NCBI GenBank assembly: GCA_016937315.1
Contig: JAFGWD010000261.1
Location: 1-7,204 of the forward strand
Source of the DNA: Rhodospirillaceae bacterium
GTDB lineage: Bacteria; Pseudomonadota; Alphaproteobacteria; Rhodospirillales; Rhodospirillaceae
Direction of reading: 5' to 3'
DNA length: 7,204 nt
The notes under the pieces are model-generated. The model was given only the letters and a program-made list of their open reading frames with translations, was not told the DNA's origin and made no database searches. A program made the position numbers and the translations under genes. Position 1 is the first letter of the stretch. Each line of letters begins with the position of its first letter. Positions 6,582 to 7,204 of the stretch are shown here, one piece after another.

Positions 6582-7201
6582 TGGACTGGCTGTTATACGG
6601 AACGTTTATCGCCGCTGCGTTTGCCCTGGCCATCACACCAGGACCTGACTTGATCTATGTCATTGCCCGTAGCCTCGCCCAAGGCCAAAACGCCGGACTT
6701 CTTGCCACCCTCGGCATTGCGGCGGCCATGGTGGTCCACGTCACCCTGATCACCTTGGGTTTATCACGGCTCTTCCTGACTTTGCCTTGGGCCTATGCTG
6801 GCATCAAGATCGCGGGGGCCCTCTACCTGACCTACCTTGCTATCCAAGCCTTCCGTTCCGGACATGCGCATCACCTCGCCCTGGCCGCCGCACGCCCTTG
6901 GGTGATTTTACGCCAAGCCGCATTAAGCTGCCTCCTGAACCCCAAGTTGGCGGTCTTCTTCATTGCGTTTCTTCCCCAATTCACCACCCCCACCGCAGGA
7001 CCAATCACGCCCCAACTGTTCATTCTTGGGGCCACCTTCGCGATCATTGGATTAACCGTTCTCGCCACCACGGCCCTCGCCTGCGGCCCCATTGGCCGCA
7101 CGCTGGCCCGACACCCAACAATCCAAGTCTGGCAAAGCCGCCTCACCGGAACCCTTCTCGCCGCGCTGGCGATACGACTGGCTTGGCCGGATGCCTCATA
7201 A
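6581..7201 (+). CDS. LysE/RhtB-family amino-acid exporter
   Basis: The 206-residue inner-membrane protein belongs to the LysE/RhtB superfamily, which exports amino acids such as homoserine, threonine, lysine or leucine using the proton gradient. The family signature ITPGPDLIYVIARSLAQGQ spans 18-36, with the conserved P-G-P-D at 20-23. A second conserved segment, CLLNPKLAVFFIAFLPQF, is at 117-134. Hydrophobic stretches near 3-19, 38-62, 72-92, 118-132, 145-168 and 188-203 fit the usual six-segment pattern and length. The ATG at 6581 is chosen because the family N-terminus begins there and it overlaps the lipoprotein stop codon (TAATG). Longer in-frame readings from 6431 lie inside the lipoprotein gene and give non-family sequence. 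No Shine-Dalgarno sequence is seen, which fits translational coupling. The substrate cannot be read from the sequence. Confidence 0.92.
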   Translation: MDWLLYGTFIAAAFALAITPGPDLIYVIARSLAQGQNAGLLATLGIAAAMVVHVTLITLGLSRLFLTLPWAYAGIKIAGALYLTYLAIQAFRSGHAHHLALAAARPWVILRQAALSCLLNPKLAVFFIAFLPQFTTPTAGPITPQLFILGATFAIIGLTVLATTALACGPIGRTLARHPTIQVWQSRLTGTLLAALAIRLAWPDAS

Positions 7202-7204
7202 CCC

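Overview
The window looks like part of an alphaproteobacterial chromosome, most probably from a Rhodospirillales-like organism. This is inferred from the moderately high GC content, from the RlmE and RsmB/NOP protein sequences, and from the pairing of guaB with an RsmB/NOP methyltransferase gene, an order I recall from this class (usually followed by guaA). No similarity search was possible. There are seven protein-coding genes, and I saw no tRNA, rRNA, CRISPR array, insertion sequence or phage gene.

Left part, minus strand, read from right to left. A long gene at 3951-6020 encodes a probable GT-B glycosyltransferase domain, five TPR repeats and a C-terminal domain I do not recognise. It is followed closely by a bacteriohemerythrin gene (3492-3929, all seven diiron ligands visible) and by rlmE (2762-3475, 23S rRNA Um2552 2'-O-methyltransferase). 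The spacing suggests one transcription unit. A spacer of about 185 bp follows, with two overlapping inverted repeats arranged like an H-type RNA pseudoknot and a candidate promoter. Then come guaB (1110-2576, IMP dehydrogenase) and, 3 nt after it, an RsmB/NOP-family rRNA m5C methyltransferase gene that runs off the left edge before its second catalytic cysteine motif.

Right part, plus strand. A divergent spacer of about 160 bp (6021-6182) carries a good -10 box and leads into a two-gene unit: a small cysteine-containing lipoprotein (6183-6581), then a LysE/RhtB-type exporter (6581-7201) whose ATG overlaps the lipoprotein stop codon by one base.

Taken together, the left part combines GMP synthesis with rRNA modification (RlmE, RsmB/NOP), functions that support translation and growth. 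The hemerythrin and TPR-glycosyltransferase genes are less expected neighbours. The right part is a small envelope and export cassette. I see no clear new defence or mobile system. The items most worth a second look are the pseudoknot-like element between rlmE and guaB, the hemerythrin gene upstream of rlmE, and the unidentified C-terminal domain of the TPR-glycosyltransferase.
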